Counted from the stretch's first letter, positions 42,579 to 51,657 are shown. The stretch is 64,000 bases of DNA from Glycomyces arizonensis DSM 44726 (GCF_000482705.1 NZ_AXWO01000002.1:1-64000), one strand, 5' to 3'. Numbers and translations are program-made. The notes: generated by a model from the letters alone, not told the origin.

Positions 42579-43598
42579 TCAGCGGGTGGACTCGCGCTCG
42601 GCGATCGTGAACGGCGCGGTGTGCTCGGTGGCCGGCCGGTCCGGGTCGTCGATGCGGGCGGTGACCAGCTCGACCGCCTTGGCGGCCATCCAGCGGTGGT
42701 CGGGGGAGACGGTCGACAGCGACGGCACCATGATCCTGGCCTCGGGGATGTCGTCGAAGCCGATCAGCCGCACGTCGCCAGGGACGCTGACGCCGCGGTC
42801 GGCGAAGCCGCGCAGCAGGCCCTGGGCGACGCCGTCGGTCACCGCCACCACGCCGTCGACGTCGAGCCCCGCGTCCACCATCCGGTGGGCCGCCCGGCGC
42901 CCGCCCTCGGCGTTCATGTCGTCGAGCGCCACCAGCAGCGACTCCTCGGCCGCCATCCCGCGCTCGGCCAGCGCCGCCAGGTAGCCGCGGCGGCGGCGGG
43001 TCACGACGTTGACGCCGTCCTCGCGCACGGGCCCGGTGGCGATCGCGATCCGGCGGCACCCGCGGTCGGCGAGATGCTCGGTGGCGGCCTTCGTGCCCTC
43101 CTCGTTGGGCATCGCGACGTGGTCGAAGCTCGCCGCGAAGTCCCGCTCGCCGAGCATGACCATCGGGATGCCGCCGCCGACCAGGCGCCGGTCGGCCGGG
43201 TCGAGCCCGGAGGCGGAGAGGATGAGCCCGTCGAACTGGAGCTTGTGGGAGCGGGCGATGACCTCGAACTCGCCTTCGGCGGCGGCCCCGGTCTGCTCCA
43301 TCGCGATGTGGAAGCCGCGCCGGGCGGCCTCGTCGATGACGTGCTCGGCGAGGAGCCCGAAGTAGGAGCTGTTGACGTGCGGCACGGCCAGGCCGAGCAC
43401 GCCGGTGCGCCCCGAGCGCAGCGTCCGGGCCGAGACGTTGATGCGGTAGCCGGACTCGCGCACGACCTCCATGACGCGGCGGCGCACCGGCTCCGAGACG
43501 CCCGGCCGGTTGTTGACGACGTTCGAGACGGTCATCTTCGACACCCCGGCCAGACGCGCGACGTCGCCCATGGTCACCGTGCCCTGTCCGTTCGTCAT
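42579..43598 (-). CDS. LacI-family transcriptional regulator
   Basis: This 339-residue regulator has the helix-turn-helix VTMGDVARLAGVSKMTVSNV, the hinge ARTLRSGRTGVLGL, and a sugar-binding-type C-terminal domain (DGVVAVTDGVAQGLL, LIGFDDIPEARIMVPSLSTV). It is not close to the LacI at 12979-14004, and its operator is not obvious. It lies 220 bp upstream of the CE4 deacetylase gene on the same strand, which suggests but does not prove a link. ATG 43598 is chosen; the longer frame above it is a shadow of the MBL gene. Confidence 0.87.
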   Translation of the reverse strand: MTNGQGTVTMGDVARLAGVSKMTVSNVVNNRPGVSEPVRRRVMEVVRESGYRINVSARTLRSGRTGVLGLAVPHVNSSYFGLLAEHVIDEAARRGFHIAMEQTGAAAEGEFEVIARSHKLQFDGLILSASGLDPADRRLVGGGIPMVMLGERDFAASFDHVAMPNEEGTKAATEHLADRGCRRIAIATGPVREDGVNVVTRRRRGYLAALAERGMAAEESLLVALDDMNAEGGRRAAHRMVDAGLDVDGVVAVTDGVAQGLLRGFADRGVSVPGDVRLIGFDDIPEARIMVPSLSTVSPDHRWMAAKAVELVTARIDDPDRPATEHTAPFTIAERESTR

Positions 43599-43711
43599 GC
43601 GCGTCGCCTCCGCGCGGCGGTGCTCAGCGCGCGGGGCGCTGCGGCGGGGAGCGTCGGGGAGTGCACTTCGATACGGTACCGCCCGCGCCGGTCGCGTCGG
43701 GGAAGCACCGT

Positions 43712-44524
43712 TCAGGCCCGCGCCGGTGCGAACGGCTCGGTCAGGTGCGGCGTGGCGAGCGAGCCGTTCGCCTCGGCGACGCGGCGCAGCAGCGCCTCGC
43801 GGCTCTCCCGCGCCCGATGCGGATCGCTCTCGTGCTCGTATGCCGTCTCGGGGTGCAGGAGCTGGAGGGCGTGGACGAGGACGTCGCCGGTGACGGCGAC
43901 GAGCTCGCCGCCGGACTCGACCAGGACGCTCTGGTGGCCGGGCGTGTGCCCCGGCGTCGGGACCACGCGCGAGCGCGGGGTCAGCGCCCGCTCGCCGTCG
44001 ACCGCCGCCAGCCGTCCGGCCTCGCACAGCGGGTCGAGCAGCGTCTCGCGCAGGCCCGGGTTCAGCTCCTCGACGGCGTCGATCTCGGTGCGCTGCAAGA
44101 TGTACCGGGCATTGTCGAAGAACGGGCGGCGACCCGGCCCGTCGGCGACCACGGCCCAGCCGACGTGGTCGGTGTGCAGGTGCGTGAGCACCACGGTGTC
44201 CACTTCGGCCGGATCGATGCCCGCGGCGGCCAGCTCGTCCGGCAGGCGCCCGGGCACCGGCGCCCACGACGCGGCCGGGGCGTCCGCCGGGCCGATCCCG
44301 GCGTCCACCACGGTGATCCCGGTGTCGTCGCGGATGGCGAAGGCACGGAACTGGAGCCACCAGCGGCCGTCGCCGGTCACCGCGCCGGGGTCGAAGCGGT
44401 CGGCCGCGGCCCACTGCTCGGCCGTGGCGTGCCGGAACGCCTTCGTGCGGTCGGCGAAGAACGGCCCTTCGCCGTCGGTGAGCGCGACGATCGTGGCCGA
44501 TCCGATTTGGAGGCTCGGAGTCAT
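43712..44524 (-). CDS. MBL-fold metallohydrolase (quorum-quenching lactonase-like)
   Basis: This is a 270-residue metallo-beta-lactamase-fold enzyme. Metal motif HLHTDHVGWAV is complete, with later ligands in TPGHTPGHQSVLVES and TGDVLVHALQLLHPE. The layout (FRAFAIRDDTGITVVDAGIG before the HxHxDH) matches the broad group that includes AHL lactonases and other small ester hydrolases; the substrate is undetermined. ATG 44524 is used because the upstream extension is an unlikely Arg/Gly-rich tail. It stands alone. Confidence 0.82.
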   Translation of the reverse strand: MTPSLQIGSATIVALTDGEGPFFADRTKAFRHATAEQWAAADRFDPGAVTGDGRWWLQFRAFAIRDDTGITVVDAGIGPADAPAASWAPVPGRLPDELAAAGIDPAEVDTVVLTHLHTDHVGWAVVADGPGRRPFFDNARYILQRTEIDAVEELNPGLRETLLDPLCEAGRLAAVDGERALTPRSRVVPTPGHTPGHQSVLVESGGELVAVTGDVLVHALQLLHPETAYEHESDPHRARESREALLRRVAEANGSLATPHLTEPFAPARA

Positions 44525-44658
44525 GCCCGCGATCGTGCCACGGCGGGCCGACCCGGACAAGGCCGGGCCCGCCGCTCGGCAATGCCTCGTGAATGCCTCA
44601 CCGATGCCTCATGGTCGCCTCCTCACGGCGAGGTGAGCGCCTCGCTCGACTTGGCCGG

Positions 44659-44689
44659 TTGACCTGGAGCGCGCTCCAGGTCTTAGGCT
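44659..44689 (+). promoter_or_regulatory. MerR-type promoter with 22-bp perfect palindrome
   Basis: TTGACC (44659-44664) and TAGGCT (44684-44689) are separated by 19 bp, the over-long spacer typical of MerR-activated promoters. The spacer is spanned by a perfect palindrome at 44661-44682 (arms GACCTGGAGCG and CGCTCCAGGTC). No merR gene is in the window. Confidence 0.75.
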
Positions 44690-44721
44690 TCGGGCCTGGA
44701 ACGACACGGAGGGAAGGGCCC

Positions 44722-45579
44722 ATGGCGAATCGTGTGGCGGTGACCGGCGGCAGCGGCAAGCTCGGGCGGGCGGTGGTGCGCGACCTGGTCGAGCACGGCT
44801 GGGACGTGGTCAACCTCGACCGGGTCCCCTCACCGGACGCCCTCGCGCCGTTCACGAAGGTCGACCTCACCGACTACGGGCAGGCCGTGGAGGCGCTGAC
44901 GCGCATCGACGACCGCTACGACGGCGTCGACGCCCTCGTCCACCTGGCGGCGATCCCGGCGCCCGGATTGCAGGCGAACGCGGCGACGTTCCGCAACAAC
45001 ATGCTGACCACGTTCAACGTCTTCCAGGCCGCGCGCCTGGCCGGGATCACGAACGTCGTGTGGGCCTCCAGCGAGACCGTGCTCGGGCTGCCGTTCGAGA
45101 CGCCGCCGCCGTACCTGCCGGTCGACGAGGAGTACGCCGCGCGCCCCGAGAGCACCTATTCGCTGGTCAAGCACCTCGAGGAGACGATGGTCGCGGAGCT
45201 GTGCCGGTGGATCCCGGAGCTGAAGGCCACGGGCCTGCGGTTCTCCAACGTCATGTACCCCGAGGACTACGCGGCCTTCCCGGCCTTCGACGACGACCCG
45301 GAGCTGCGCCGGTGGAACCTGTGGTCGTACATCGACGCCCGCGACGGCGCCCAGGCCGTCCGCTTCGGCCTGGAGCGCGAGGGCACCGGCAGGGAGGTCT
45401 TCGTGATCGCCTCTCCGGACACGGTCATGACGACGCCCACAATGGAATTGGTCGAGCGGTACTATCCCGAATTGGAACTGCGTCGACCCATCGAAGGGCA
45501 TGAAACGCTCCTATCGATCGAAAAGGCCCGCAGGATACTTGGCTACAATCCGTCCCATTCCTGGCGCAATCACGTCTGA
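44722..45579 (+). CDS. NAD-dependent epimerase/dehydratase family (extended SDR) protein
   Basis: This 285-residue extended short-chain dehydrogenase has the cofactor motif VAVTGGSGKLGRAVVRDLVE (GxxGxxG), DALVHLAAIPAPG, and the active-site Tyr-x3-Lys in ESTYSLVKHLEE. Such proteins act on sugar nucleotides, uronic acids or small ketones; the closest pattern is uronate-dehydrogenase-like SDRs, but this is uncertain. GGAGGGAAGG precedes ATG 44722. It lies directly downstream of a MerR-type promoter, so expression probably responds to a small inducer sensed by an unlinked MerR protein. Confidence 0.85.
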   Translation: MANRVAVTGGSGKLGRAVVRDLVEHGWDVVNLDRVPSPDALAPFTKVDLTDYGQAVEALTRIDDRYDGVDALVHLAAIPAPGLQANAATFRNNMLTTFNVFQAARLAGITNVVWASSETVLGLPFETPPPYLPVDEEYAARPESTYSLVKHLEETMVAELCRWIPELKATGLRFSNVMYPEDYAAFPAFDDDPELRRWNLWSYIDARDGAQAVRFGLEREGTGREVFVIASPDTVMTTPTMELVERYYPELELRRPIEGHETLLSIEKARRILGYNPSHSWRNHV

Positions 45580-45645
45580 GTCGGTGAAATCACAGGTGAG
45601 GTAGTCTCTTCCGCATCCCTTGGACAATGGAATAAGGAGCGGGAA

Positions 45646-46170
45646 ATGGAGATCCGTGCTCGAGCGGAATGCGGAATCTGGCTGATCTTCCGGTATCTGA
45701 GGGCCCGGAATCGGTCTGCATTCTGGAGCATCTGGCTGCTTGCCGCGGCGGCCTCGCTGTTCGGAGCCCGCGGTGCGATCGAAGGCGAGGGGCCGCTGCC
45801 GACGGCGGCCCTCATCGTCCTCGTCCTGTGCCTCACCGGCCTGTTCACCCTGGTGATCTATCCGCTGTTCGTGTTGCTCTACGCGGTCGTGGCGGTCAGT
45901 GCGGGAGGGCGCCAGTGGGAGTACGTCGTCAATGCCGAGGGCGTCGCGATGTCCGGTGGTGCGGTGACGTACAGCTTCAAGTGGGACGAACTGCGGCGAG
46001 TGAAAAAGCATGAGTTCGGCTGGCGGCTGTGGTTCGGCCGCAAAGGCTTCCAAGTGCTCGTCCCCCGCAAGGCCTTCGACGACCGGCAGGCCGCGCTCTT
46101 CGAGTCCTGGTCGGGCTATGTGCTGCACCGGACCCAGGAGGGAGCCCCGGCGACGGTCGCCCCCGAGTGA
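45646..46170 (+). CDS. Membrane protein with YcxB-like C-terminal domain
   Basis: This is a 174-residue protein. Two hydrophobic helices (about residues 25-42 and 50-85) are followed by a small beta-rich domain, YVVNAEGVAMSGGAVTYSFK then WDELRRVKK and FGWRLWFGRKGFQVLVPRKA. This is the arrangement of YcxB-like proteins of unknown function. AAGGAG precedes ATG 45646. It has no obvious operon partner. Confidence 0.7.
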   Translation: MEIRARAECGIWLIFRYLRARNRSAFWSIWLLAAAASLFGARGAIEGEGPLPTAALIVLVLCLTGLFTLVIYPLFVLLYAVVAVSAGGRQWEYVVNAEGVAMSGGAVTYSFKWDELRRVKKHEFGWRLWFGRKGFQVLVPRKAFDDRQAALFESWSGYVLHRTQEGAPATVAPE

Positions 46171-46355
46171 GCCGGCGCGACCTATAACGCCACTGTGGAC
46201 TTGTCTGGAGGCTGCGCCTCGCTGCCCGGCCGCGGTCGGGCCGATGCCCCGCGGAGATCATCCGGCTGTATCCGTTTCGCCACTTGAGGCCGCTTCGACC
46301 GGTTGCACTAAAGTTGACCCCGATCACACGGGGAACGGTTTCAGACTTCTAGCGA

Positions 46356-48188
46356 GTGGAGAGACAGTTGCGCGCCGGGCAGATCGTTGGTGGACGGTAT
46401 CGGCTGGAGGAGCGATTGGGGTCGGGAAGCCATGGAGAGGTGTGGCGGGCTTCCGACCTGGAGTTGGACAACCGGCCCGTGGCGTTGAAGCGGGCCCTGC
46501 ACGGCGGCGATCCGGCCGCCGAGGCGAAGCTCAGACGCGAGGCCGGCATCCTCGCGAACATCAACCACCCCAACGTGGTCACGGTGCACGACTCGGTCCA
46601 GGAGGACGGCGACTCGTGGATCGTCATGGAGTACGTGGTCGGAGACTCCCTCGCCGACCGGCGTCCCGTCTCCGCCGACGAGGCCGCCAGAATCGGCGCC
46701 CAGCTCGCCGCCGGACTCGAGGCGGTGCACGCGAGTGGCGTCCTTCACCGGGACATCAAGCCCGCCAACGTCATGATCACCGACCAGGGCCTCGCCAAGC
46801 TCGCCGACTTCGGGATCTCCCGCAACGTGCACGCCGACGAGACCCTGACCGGCACGGGCTCGATCACCGGCACGCCCGGCTACGTCGCCCCCGAGGTCGT
46901 CCGCGGCGGCAAGTCCACGCCCGAGTCCGACGTCTTCTCACTGGGCGCCACCCTCTACTACGCCGTCGAGGGCACCTCCCCGTTCGGGAGCGACAACCAC
47001 CACGCGCTGATCCTGCGGACCGCGCGGGACGACAGGATCCCGCCGGGGGACGCCGGCGCGCTCGCTCCCGTCCTCGACCGGATGCTCAGCGCCGACCCGC
47101 GGCGGCGCCCCGCTCCGCGGCAGCTGCGACTCGAACTGGGGGCGATGAGCGGCGAGACGCCCATCGGCGCCGATCCCGGCACGGACAGGATGCGCACCGC
47201 GGCCTGGGCCGTCTCCGCCGTCGCGGCCGTCACCGTGCTCGCCGTCGCCATGCTCGCCGTCTGGAGGTACGCGGGCCCGACCGACGCCGTCTTCGGGCCG
47301 CCCGAGGCCTCCGGTTCGGGCGCGCACGCGAGCGGCACGGACATTCTCGGCGATCCCCTGACGCTCGACCCGTGCGCGCTGCTCGACCCCGAGGCCTTCG
47401 GCGACGTCGGGGACGCCTGGCTCGCCACCGACCGCGGCTCCTTCAGCCGCTGCGGCGCGATCGTGACCGATCAGAGCGGCAGCGAGATCGAGATCGAGCT
47501 GCTCGTCCTCCAAACCGGCGCCGAGCCGGAACTGGGCGAGATCGAGCAGGTGGGGCGGATCGCCGTCATCCGCCACGAGCCCGAGCCCGAGGAGTGCGAG
47601 CGGACGCTGGCGCTGCCGGACGGCGAGCACTACGTCTCGCTGGACGCCGAGCAGAACCGCGGCGGCGACGCCGACCTGTGCGGCATCCTGGAGATCGCCG
47701 TGGACACCGCGACGTCGGTGATGAACGAGGGCCAGGTCCCCAGGCGCGAGAGCGCACCCGGCGAGGACTCGCTGATCTACCTCGACGCCTGTGTGCTGCT
47801 CGACAACGAGGCCCTGGCGCTGTTCCCCGGCGTCGACGCCACCCATCCCGTCGAGACCTTCGGCGGGTGGGACTGCAAGTGGCACTCCACGACCAGCGGC
47901 CAGGACCTGCGGGTGCTCTTCGAGCGGACCAAGCCGCTCACCGCCGACGACGGCGAGGAGATGACGATCGGAGGCCATCAGGCGTTCCTCCAGGGCGACC
48001 ACTGGGGCGAAGACTCATGCCTGGTGAGCATCGTCGACCACGAGCGACCCAGTCCGGACCCCGACCGCACCACGACGACCGAGGTGGTGCGCCTCCTGAT
48101 CGAGGGCGACGACGAGCCTTTGGACGCCTTGTGCGCCCAGGCATTGGTGCTCGCCGAGCCGCTGGCCGCCGCGCTCTCGGACGCCTAG
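46356..48188 (+). CDS. Receptor-type Ser/Thr protein kinase with two DUF3558-like sensor domains
   Basis: This 610-residue PknB-type kinase has all catalytic landmarks: glycine loop ERLGSGSHGEVW, Lys45 in VALKRAL, HRDIKPANVM with catalytic Asp133, DFGISR and GTPGYVAPEV. A membrane helix near residues 282-304 separates it from an extracellular part. That part has two similar Cys-containing modules, LDPCALLDPEAFGDVG with FSRCGAI and LDACVLLDNEALALFPG with WDCKWHS. Both read like DUF3558 domains, which are usually found in lipoproteins. It likely senses an envelope ligand. It converges by 4 bp on a small lipoprotein gene, and an FHA gene lies just beyond. GTG 46356 is the start. Confidence 0.88.
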   Translation: MERQLRAGQIVGGRYRLEERLGSGSHGEVWRASDLELDNRPVALKRALHGGDPAAEAKLRREAGILANINHPNVVTVHDSVQEDGDSWIVMEYVVGDSLADRRPVSADEAARIGAQLAAGLEAVHASGVLHRDIKPANVMITDQGLAKLADFGISRNVHADETLTGTGSITGTPGYVAPEVVRGGKSTPESDVFSLGATLYYAVEGTSPFGSDNHHALILRTARDDRIPPGDAGALAPVLDRMLSADPRRRPAPRQLRLELGAMSGETPIGADPGTDRMRTAAWAVSAVAAVTVLAVAMLAVWRYAGPTDAVFGPPEASGSGAHASGTDILGDPLTLDPCALLDPEAFGDVGDAWLATDRGSFSRCGAIVTDQSGSEIEIELLVLQTGAEPELGEIEQVGRIAVIRHEPEPEECERTLALPDGEHYVSLDAEQNRGGDADLCGILEIAVDTATSVMNEGQVPRRESAPGEDSLIYLDACVLLDNEALALFPGVDATHPVETFGGWDCKWHSTTSGQDLRVLFERTKPLTADDGEEMTIGGHQAFLQGDHWGEDSCLVSIVDHERPSPDPDRTTTTEVVRLLIEGDDEPLDALCAQALVLAEPLAAALSDA

Positions 48189-48688
48189 AAGCAGTCGACG
48201 GCGGGGTAGAAGGTGACGATCGCCTCGCCGCCGCTGACCGACCCTATGGTGAGCCCGAGGCCGTTGATGGAACCGCAGCCTCCCGGGCTCGTGCTGGTCG
48301 CCACGAAATCCGATGCGAGCGAGACGAGGTCCCCGTCGATGCCCGTCACCGTGAGCACGTCGACGCGGAACTCCGGGTCGAAGGCGATCGCGACGCCTTC
48401 GGTGACGACGACTTCGCACGACCCGTCGTAGCAGGCGCCGTAGTCGGTGCCGTCGGCCGCGTCCTCGGGCGTGCCGTCGGTCGGCACCGCGCCCGCGGGT
48501 GTCGTCTCGTCGGGGCTCGGCGCGGCGGTGGTCTCCTCCGGAGCGCTCTGCGACGGGGTCGCCGTGCCGGTCGCCGCCGCTTCGGTGGAAGGCGCATCGG
48601 TGAGGGAGCCTTCCTCGCCCGCACCGCATCCGGCCAGAGCAAGCATGGCCGCCGCGGGCAGGGCGAGGAAGGAGACGGCGCGGGCCAT
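48185..48688 (-). CDS. Small secreted lipoprotein
   Basis: This is a 167-residue exported lipoprotein. The signal ends in a lipobox (LALAGC, Cys21). A Thr/Ala/Pro/Glu-rich linker (residues ~25-80) precedes a small beta-rich domain with Cys pairs (YGACYDGSCEVVV and GGCGSINGLG, ending VDCF). I do not recognise the family. Its 3' end overlaps the kinase gene tail to tail by 4 bp, and its extracytoplasmic location makes it a possible partner of the kinase sensor; this is inference. Confidence 0.75.
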   Translation of the reverse strand: MARAVSFLALPAAAMLALAGCGAGEEGSLTDAPSTEAAATGTATPSQSAPEETTAAPSPDETTPAGAVPTDGTPEDAADGTDYGACYDGSCEVVVTEGVAIAFDPEFRVDVLTVTGIDGDLVSLASDFVATSTSPGGCGSINGLGLTIGSVSGGEAIVTFYPAVDCF

Positions 48689-48805
48689 GGTGCCTCCTCG
48701 GATCGCGCAGGGTTGCCGCAGCTCCGTTTATAGCCGAGACTGTCCGGGAGGGCTCCCGGCCGACCGTGTCACGCTGGCCGGCACGAGACGACTCGGAGGT
48801 CGACC

Positions 48806-49597
48806 ATGAGTGACATCCTGCAACTGGAGGGCTTGGAGCCGCTGCCGCCGCAGCACGCCAGCCTGGCGTTCGGCGTCGCCGAGACCACGCCGGGCACGAT
48901 CTACGCGCTCTCGGTGTCCGGAGGGATCCGCTTCCGCCCCAAGGAGGATCGGTTCGTCCTCTTCGGGCGGAACCGCCCCGAGGTGCACGTGTGCGTGGGG
49001 GAGGACGACCGGCGCGTCAGCCGCAGCCACGGCCGGGTCACCCGCCACGGCGACCACTGGTGGCTGGACAACATCGGGTACCGGCCGATGCAGCTGCCCG
49101 AATCGCGGATACTGTCCCCTGAGGACGATCCGGTGCCGCTCGCCACCGGCTACACGCCCGTCTTCATCAGGGGCACCTCCCGGAGGCCCCACCTGATAGA
49201 GCTGTACGTGACCGGCGACGACGGGCGCCTGCCGCGGCCCGCGCCCGACGACGACACCTTGAAGGACAAGCCGTGGAAGCTCAGCGACGCCGAGCGGCTG
49301 GCGCTGGTGGTCCTGGCGCAGCGCTACCTCCTCCATGAGGCGTACGCGCAGCCGCTGGCGTGGCGGCAGGCCGCGGACCAGCTGCAAGAGCTGCAGCCCG
49401 ATGCCGATTGGACGCACAAGAAGGTCGAGCGCGTGGTCACCGCGGTCCGCGGCCGCATGTCCAAGGACGGCGTGCCGGGCCTGACGAGGGAAGAGGTCGG
49501 CGAGCCGCTCGGCAACATGCTGAACCACAACCTGATCATCGAGCTGATCCACTCCCGCACCCTGATCCCGCCGGACCTGAACATGTTCGGGGACTGA
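48806..49597 (+). CDS. FHA-domain protein
   Basis: This is a 263-residue cytoplasmic protein. An FHA phosphothreonine-binding domain spans about residues 40-125: RFVLFGRNRPEVHVCVGEDD, then RRVSRSHGRVTRHGDHWWLD and NIG, with the Gly-Arg, Ser-Arg-x-His and Asn-x-Gly signatures. The C-terminal ~110 residues form a helical winged-helix-like region (LSDAERLALVVLAQRYLLHE to NMLNHNLIIELIH) seen in other actinobacterial FHA proteins. It should read phosphorylation by a Ser/Thr kinase; the kinase gene ending at 48188 is the obvious candidate. Confidence 0.85.
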   Translation: MSDILQLEGLEPLPPQHASLAFGVAETTPGTIYALSVSGGIRFRPKEDRFVLFGRNRPEVHVCVGEDDRRVSRSHGRVTRHGDHWWLDNIGYRPMQLPESRILSPEDDPVPLATGYTPVFIRGTSRRPHLIELYVTGDDGRLPRPAPDDDTLKDKPWKLSDAERLALVVLAQRYLLHEAYAQPLAWRQAADQLQELQPDADWTHKKVERVVTAVRGRMSKDGVPGLTREEVGEPLGNMLNHNLIIELIHSRTLIPPDLNMFGD

Positions 49598-49635
49598 GGC
49601 GGCCCGCTCCCGGCGTCCGGGCCGTGCATTGACGC

Positions 49636-49660
49636 GGGGCGGGCCCGCTGGACCCGCCCC
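49636..49660. terminator. Hairpin between converging FHA and ABC permease genes
   Basis: Arms GGGGCGGG and CCCGCCCC pair over 8 bp with a 9-nt loop, followed on the plus strand by a pyrimidine-rich stretch including TTTTT at 49678-49682. It probably terminates the FHA gene and perhaps the opposite transcript. Confidence 0.65.
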
Positions 49661-49691
49661 TCTTCCGGTTTCCTCTGTTTTTCTCTGCGGC

Positions 49692-50477
49692 TCAGCGCTT
49701 GTTGAACTTGGCACGGGCGATCAGGTAGCCGAGCAGGGCGATCGCGGCCGCCCACGCGACGGTCAGCGCCAGGTCGGTTCCATCGGTGCCGGTGTCGTCG
49801 AGCAGGCCGCGCGTGGCCTCGATCCACGGCGTGAACGGCTGGTAGTCGGCGAACCACTGCATCGCGCCCGGCATCGAGTCCGTCGGCACGAACCCCGAGC
49901 CGATGAACGGCATGAACATGAGTGGCATCGGCGTGTTGCTCGCGGTCTCGGCGCTCTTGGCGCTGATGCCCGCCGCGACGGTGAGCCAGGTCAGGGCGAA
50001 GGCGATCAGCGCGAAGACGCCGAGCAGCGCGAGCCAGTCGGCCGGGCCCGCGTTCGGCCGGTAGCCGATCGCGAGGGCGATGCCGAGGACGACGACCAGG
50101 CCGAGCAGGATCTGGATCATGCTGCCGAGGACGTGCCCCGTGAGAACGGAGACCCTCGCGATCGCCATGGTGCGGAACCGGTCCACGATGCCCTCGGTCA
50201 TGTCCATCGCCACCGAGATGGAGGTCCCCTGCACGGCACCGGCGATGGTCATCATCAGGATGCCGGGGACCACGTATCCGATATAGGCCTCCCGGCCGCC
50301 GCTCGGGCCGCCGAGGCCGTCGCCGAGCGTCCCGCCGAAGACGTAGACGAACAGCAGCAGGAAGACCACCGGCATGGCGATGAGCATGAAGGTCAGGGAG
50401 GGGTAGCGGGCCATGTGCTTGAGCTGGCGGCGCAGCATCGTGGCCGAGTCGGTCAGGGCGTAGGTCATGGTGCTCAT
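49692..50477 (-). CDS. ABC-2 type exporter permease (DrrB type)
   Basis: This is a 261-residue, six-helix membrane subunit. The ABC-2 family signature region is seen as MTEGIVDRFRTMAIARVSVL followed by TGHVLGSMIQILLGLVVVLG, and NTPMPLMFMPFIGSGFVPTD is typical of DrrB-like exporters of drugs or lipids. It is translationally coupled to the ATPase gene (4-bp overlap). The C-terminus ends IARAKFNKR. The substrate is unknown. Confidence 0.9.
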   Translation of the reverse strand: MSTMTYALTDSATMLRRQLKHMARYPSLTFMLIAMPVVFLLLFVYVFGGTLGDGLGGPSGGREAYIGYVVPGILMMTIAGAVQGTSISVAMDMTEGIVDRFRTMAIARVSVLTGHVLGSMIQILLGLVVVLGIALAIGYRPNAGPADWLALLGVFALIAFALTWLTVAAGISAKSAETASNTPMPLMFMPFIGSGFVPTDSMPGAMQWFADYQPFTPWIEATRGLLDDTGTDGTDLALTVAWAAAIALLGYLIARAKFNKR

Positions 50478-51430
50478 CGCGTGGACTCCTGGGTGTGCTC
50501 GGGCCGCCCGGTGAGGGCGAGGAAGACGTCGTCGAGGTCGGGGGTGTGGACGGTGAGGTCGGCGACCTCGATCGATTCGCGATCGAGGGCGTCGATCAGG
50601 GACCGCAGCGAGGCGACGGAGCTGTCGCCGGGCACCTGGATCGTGAGCTGCTCGGGGTCGGTGGCGTTGGCGCCCAAGGCGTTCGCGGCCTTCTCGATCT
50701 GGTCGGCGCGGTTCAGGCGCAGGCTGACGTGGCCGCCGGGGATGAGCCGCTTGAGCTCGTCGGCGCTGCCTTCGGCGACGATCCGGCCGCCGTCGAGGAC
50801 GGCGATCCGGTCGGCCAGCTGGTCGGCCTCGTCCAGGTACTGGGTGGTCAGGAGGATCGTGACGCCTCCGGCCACGAGCTCGCGGATGATCGTCCACATG
50901 GTGCGTCGGCTCCTCGGGTCGAGGCCGGTGGTCGGCTCGTCGAGGAAGATGACGCGCGGGTCGCCCATGAGGCTCATCGCGATGTCGAGGCGGCGCCTCA
51001 TGCCGCCGGAGTAGGTGGACGGCACGCGCCTCGCGGCGTCGACGAGGTCGAACTGCTCGATGAGCTCGGCGGCCCGGCGGCGGGTCTCCTTGCGCCCCAG
51101 GTGGTGCAGTCGGCCCATGAGGTGCAGGTTCTCGGTGCCGGTGAGCAGGTTGTCGACGGCGGCGAACTGGCCGGTGACGCCGATGGCCCCGCGGACGCGG
51201 TCGGCGTCGCGGGCCGTGTCGTGACCGGCGATGAACGCCTTGCCTGCGTCGGCGCCGATGAGCGTGGACAGGATGTTGACGGTGGTGGTCTTGCCCGCGC
51301 CGTTGGGGCCCAGCAGGGAGAAGATCGTCCCTTCGGGCACGGCGAGGTCGATGCCGTCGAGGACGGTGTTGTCGCCGTAGGACTTGCGCAGGCCGCGGGC
51401 CTCGATGGCCAGTGGTTTCGCGGTGGACAT
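50474..51430 (-). CDS. ABC exporter ATPase (DrrA type)
   Basis: This is a 318-residue ATPase. Walker A is SLLGPNGAGKTTTVNILSTL, the signature motif is STYSGGMRRRLDIAMSL, Walker B is VIFLDEPTTGLDP, and the switch His is replaced by Gln in ILLTTQYLDEADQLAD, as is normal for DrrA-type proteins. The C-terminal ~80 residues match the DrrA-specific domain. ATG 51430 follows GAGGAA. It forms an exporter with the permease encoded downstream. The EXLDI gene lies 227 bp upstream on the same strand and may be part of the control circuit. Confidence 0.93.
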   Translation of the reverse strand: MSTAKPLAIEARGLRKSYGDNTVLDGIDLAVPEGTIFSLLGPNGAGKTTTVNILSTLIGADAGKAFIAGHDTARDADRVRGAIGVTGQFAAVDNLLTGTENLHLMGRLHHLGRKETRRRAAELIEQFDLVDAARRVPSTYSGGMRRRLDIAMSLMGDPRVIFLDEPTTGLDPRSRRTMWTIIRELVAGGVTILLTTQYLDEADQLADRIAVLDGGRIVAEGSADELKRLIPGGHVSLRLNRADQIEKAANALGANATDPEQLTIQVPGDSSVASLRSLIDALDRESIEVADLTVHTPDLDDVFLALTGRPEHTQESTR

Positions 51431-51632
51431 GGTTCCTCGTCTCGTGGGTGGGATAAGGGTGAGCATCAGGCCGAGTGCGAACACGCGATCGCTCCTCGAA
51501 GCTGGAATGGCCTTTGTGGACTGATTTTGGGCGCGGGCTCCGCCCCGGCGGGCCCGCGGAGGGCGTTTCGGAGCGGCCCGCGCGTGCGGTGCGCAGGCCG
51601 GACGACCGGCGTGGCCGGTGGTATCGCGGGGA

Positions 51633-51652
51633 GCGCGGCCCCGGGGCCGCGC
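51633..51652. terminator. GC-rich palindrome just after the EXLDI gene
   Basis: GCGCGGCCCCGGGGCCGCGC is a perfect 20-bp palindrome starting five bases beyond the EXLDI stop codon. It may end the EXLDI transcript and separate it from the ABC genes. The remaining gap to 51431 shows no gene. Confidence 0.45.
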
Positions 51653-51657
51653 GAGCG

